64,000 nt of DNA from contig JAHWKU010000006.1 in NCBI GenBank assembly GCA_019347715.1, forward strand, positions 51,179 to 115,178. Reading direction: 5' to 3'. This stretch comes from Actinomycetota bacterium. Its GTDB lineage: Bacteria; Actinomycetota; CADDZG01; JAHWKV01. The position numbers were made by a program, and so were the translations under genes. The notes under the pieces were generated by a model. The model made no database searches. It was not told the DNA's origin and saw only the letters and a list, made by a program, of their open reading frames with translations. This document shows positions 61,006 through 64,000 of this stretch, piece after piece. Position 1 is the stretch's first letter; every line of letters starts with the position of its first letter.

Positions 61006-61929
61006 GTGACTCAAGATCTAGACGGCGTATTCGCAGTGGACACGCTGATGCACGGGCTCGAAGGCATCACCGCGGTCTATTACTTGCCCGGGCCGGATCG
61101 GTCCGCTCTTATCGAAGCGGGCCCTGGGTCATCTGTTCAGCACACGATGAAAGGGCTCGAGCAACTCGAAGTCGATCACCTCGACTTCATCATTTTGACT
61201 CACATTCATCTAGACCATGCCGGAGCCATCGGCCATCTTTGCGAGCGATTCCCTTCCGCCACCGTGATGGTGCGGGAGGAGGGTGCGCCGCACCTGGTCG
61301 ATCCTTCGAGATTGTGGGCATCCGCGGCCCGTCTTTATCCCGATATGGAAAAGATCTGGGGAGAGATGAGACCCGTCCCCAAGGACAGGATCAGAGCCAT
61401 TTCCAACGACGAAGCTGTTGCCGATCTTGGCGGGGGCCGAAGAATCGACGCGATCTACACGCCGGGGCATGCCAGACATCACATGGCGCTGCTCGACCGA
61501 CAGTCGGGTGATCTGTTCGCAGGGGACGCCATCGGCGTCCGCCTTCAGGATGCCGGCGTGATTCGCCCGGCAACACCGCCGCCCGAGTTCGACCTGGAAG
61601 CGGCGGTAGAGAGCATCGAGAGGATGCGAGCATTCAGGGCCTCTCGGGTACTTCCCACTCATTTCGGCCCAGCACCAGACGTCAATGCCGCTCTGGACGA
61701 AGCAATTCTTAGGCTGAACCAATGGGTGGAAGCGGCCGAGCCCGTGGTGGAGTCCGGAGGAGACATGACTGAGGTGGCGAAGGAGTTTCGCAGCCGGAGG
61801 GAAGACTTCTACCCGGACCTCACTTCGGAAGTCACCGCTCGATTGGAAGGCACAACTTCATACGATCTGAATGCGGCAGGGATCGTCAGATACCTGTCAA
61901 AGAAGAAGGAGGCCGCGGGGGCCTCGTAG
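61006..61929 (+). CDS. Metallo-beta-lactamase fold hydrolase
   Basis: 307 residues from GTG 61006 (VTQDLDGVFAVDTLMHG). The metal motif HxHxDH is in LTHIHLDHAGAIGHL, with further ligands in YTPGHARHHMALL, FAGDAIG and LPTHFGPAPD. The family hydrolyses thioesters, phosphodiesters or lactams; here the glyoxalase II/RNase Z-like core gives no precise substrate. A C-terminal helical extension (~230-307) is typical of alkyl-sulfatase-free MBL hydrolases. The stop is one base from the TPR gene. Confidence 0.85.
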   Translation: MTQDLDGVFAVDTLMHGLEGITAVYYLPGPDRSALIEAGPGSSVQHTMKGLEQLEVDHLDFIILTHIHLDHAGAIGHLCERFPSATVMVREEGAPHLVDPSRLWASAARLYPDMEKIWGEMRPVPKDRIRAISNDEAVADLGGGRRIDAIYTPGHARHHMALLDRQSGDLFAGDAIGVRLQDAGVIRPATPPPEFDLEAAVESIERMRAFRASRVLPTHFGPAPDVNAALDEAILRLNQWVEAAEPVVESGGDMTEVAKEFRSRREDFYPDLTSEVTARLEGTTSYDLNAAGIVRYLSKKKEAAGAS

Positions 61930-62610
61930 CTAGATCTCTGCCAGCCGCTCGGAGACGTCGAAGAAGTCTGGCTCCTCCCGGGCGATCCTCTCCCAAAGAG
62001 CTTTGGCTTGCGCTTGCTTACCGGCCTTTTCTAGCAATTCTGCACGGACGTACCACAGCCTCAGGTGGTGGGGCTGGACTTCTTTTGGCTGAAACTCCCC
62101 TCGCGAGATGTACGAAAGCGCGCGCTCGATGTCGCCTCCATCCGCGAGAGTGGATGCCGCGACTATGAGGAGCTCCGTCCAAACCTCTTCCGAGACCTCT
62201 TTGGGATGGACCTCGGCGCAGACCTCGATCGCTTTCTCTGGTCTTCCAATGGCGCGATAGCTGTCGGCGATCAGATGGTTTTGCTCGAGAGATCCGCTCA
62301 TTCGCTTGAACGCCTGCAGTTCTCGAAGAGCCTCCTTGTAATCGCCGGAATGGTAGAGAGCCAGCCCGAGCAGCTCGCGGATGCGCGGAGATCGCTGGGC
62401 GAACACCTTGGCATCCGAAGCCAGGGAGGCCGCCCGTCTGTAATCACCCTCCAGGAAAGCCTGAAGGGCCTTGGCGACGAGCGCGGATGCCCTATCTGCC
62501 TGGCCCGGCCGGGTGGTATCTCTGAGTTCCGACACCCATTCGCGAGGCAAATCGAAAGATCGAGAGCTCGGAGGGGTCGAGCGCGGGGGTTTCTTCCTGG
62601 CGGGACTCAT
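61930..62610 (-). CDS. TPR-repeat protein
   Basis: 226 residues from ATG 62610 (MSPARKKPP); the frame further upstream runs into the rRNA terminator and is not used. After a basic, proline-rich start there are about four to five tetratricopeptide-like repeats (ALQAFLEGDYRRAASLASDA, IRELLGLALYHSGDYKEALR, LIADSYRAIGRPEKAIEVCA, LRLWYVRAELLEKAGKQAQA). It is a scaffold protein with no enzymatic domain. It is downstream of the rRNA operon terminator on the same strand and may be transcribed by its own promoter or by read-through. Confidence 0.82.
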   Translation of the reverse strand: MSPARKKPPRSTPPSSRSFDLPREWVSELRDTTRPGQADRASALVAKALQAFLEGDYRRAASLASDAKVFAQRSPRIRELLGLALYHSGDYKEALRELQAFKRMSGSLEQNHLIADSYRAIGRPEKAIEVCAEVHPKEVSEEVWTELLIVAASTLADGGDIERALSYISRGEFQPKEVQPHHLRLWYVRAELLEKAGKQAQAKALWERIAREEPDFFDVSERLAEI

Positions 62611-62635
62611 GGCTCCAAAGGGTAACTGCAAAAGC

Positions 62636-62696
62636 CCAAGAAAAGACAAGAGCCACGTTCCCTCGCCTTTCGGCTGTCGGAGCATGGCTCTTGTCT
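62636..62696 (-). terminator. Rho-independent terminator of the rRNA operon
   Basis: On the - strand AGACAAGAGCCA (62696-62685) and TGGCTCTTGTCT (62655-62644) are perfect 12-bp arms around a 29-nt loop, followed by TTTTCTTGGG and another T-run. It lies 8 nt after the 5S rRNA 3' end. Confidence 0.85.
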
Positions 62697-62703
62697 AATG
62701 GTA

Positions 62704-62821
62704 TCCCGGCAGCGACCTACTCTCCCACCCCGTCTCCAGGGCAGTACCATCGGCGGTGGAGGGCTTAACTGCCGGGTTCGGAATGGGACCGGGTGTTTCC
62801 CCTCCCCTATGGCCACCGGAA
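62704..62821 (-). rRNA. rrf: 5S ribosomal RNA
   Basis: 118 nt. The conserved CCGAACCCGG-like core (CATTCCGAACCCGGCAGTTAAG) is split here as CATTCCGAAC and CCGGCAGTTAAG, and the terminal stem UUCCGGUGGC/GCUGCCGGGA pairs fully. Spaced from 23S by a short transcribed spacer. Confidence 0.96.
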
Positions 62822-62844
62822 ATCTATTCAGTTTTCAAAGTCTT

Positions 62845-62862
62845 CCGGCCCCTGGGGGCCGG
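62845..62862. repeat. Perfect hairpin in the 23S-5S spacer
   Basis: CCGGCCCC-TG-GGGGCCGG, 8-bp arms with a 2-nt loop, in the transcribed spacer. It is probably a processing stem for rRNA maturation. Confidence 0.7.
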
Positions 62863-62892
62863 CCTCGAGAACCGATAGCGAGCGCGAGCAAA

Positions 62893-64000
<1,108 letters not shown>

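Overview
The window reads as a chromosome segment of a moderately high-GC, probably uncultured lineage of Actinomycetota. Several things point there: a DUF4193 zinc-knuckle protein; a lipoprotein N-acyltransferase fused to polyprenol-phosphate mannose synthase, as in mycobacterial Ppm1; SteA/SteB division proteins; a GarA-like FHA protein beside two MerR regulators and a DUF151 nuclease; and gene orders that I recall from Mycobacterium tuberculosis around Rv1822-Rv1832 and Rv1692-Rv1713. I cannot place it below phylum.

Layout. 1-7.9 kb (+ strand): tail of a HelY-type helicase, lipid kinase, acyl-CoA dehydrogenase, YtcJ-type amidohydrolase, DUF4193 protein and the Lnt-Ppm fusion. 7.9-11.7 kb: a mixed patch with a PCD-VOC fusion that looks acquired, a tyrosine recombinase, a membrane metallophosphoesterase and a small membrane protein. 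11.7-22.9 kb (- strand): glycine cleavage and cell-envelope block (pgsA-like, VanW/G5, gcvH, GarA-like, MerR, D,D-carboxypeptidase, hpt, DUF151, MerR, a small nuclease-like protein, gcvT, gcvPA, gcvPB). 23-24.8 kb: lone response regulator, TIGR02587/TIGR02588 pair, tRNA-Pro. 24.8-32.7 kb (- strand): der, cmk, aroA, tyrA, aroH, rluB, scpB, scpA, trpS. 33.4-35.6 kb: an 828-bp CTAG-rich noncoding stretch followed by a ribbon-helix-helix/ParA pair, bounded by two 19-nt near-identical direct repeats. 35.6-50.8 kb: DksA-like protein, ald, pyrG, two glycosyltransferases, a phosphoesterase, a large membrane protein, SteB, SteA, NAD kinase, TlyA, an M23 endopeptidase, a phasin-like protein, rhomboid and HAD hydrolase. 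50.8-58.8 kb: TPR protein, DUF1015 protein, then a five-gene liv-type ABC transporter preceded by an unknown secreted membrane-anchored protein. 58.8-62.6 kb: small mixed genes. 62.6-64 kb: 3' end of an rRNA operon on the - strand (23S partial, 5S, terminator).

How the genes work together. Long runs of - strand genes overlap by 1-8 nt, commonly with a four-base NTGA junction, so translation is probably coupled. The gcv genes with the GarA-like and MerR genes suggest control of one-carbon and nitrogen metabolism. aroA-tyrA-aroH supplies aromatic amino acids. scpAB and ParA relate to chromosome handling. SteA/SteB with a phosphoglycosyltransferase, a GT2 enzyme and an alkaline-phosphatase-like membrane protein suggest a glycan made or remodelled near the septum.

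The most interesting points are: the ParA/RHH module with its repeat-bounded noncoding DNA; three genes whose only sensible start is CTG, two of them at CTGA junctions; a small PD-(D/E)XK-like protein embedded in the gcv operon; and the SteAB envelope cluster.
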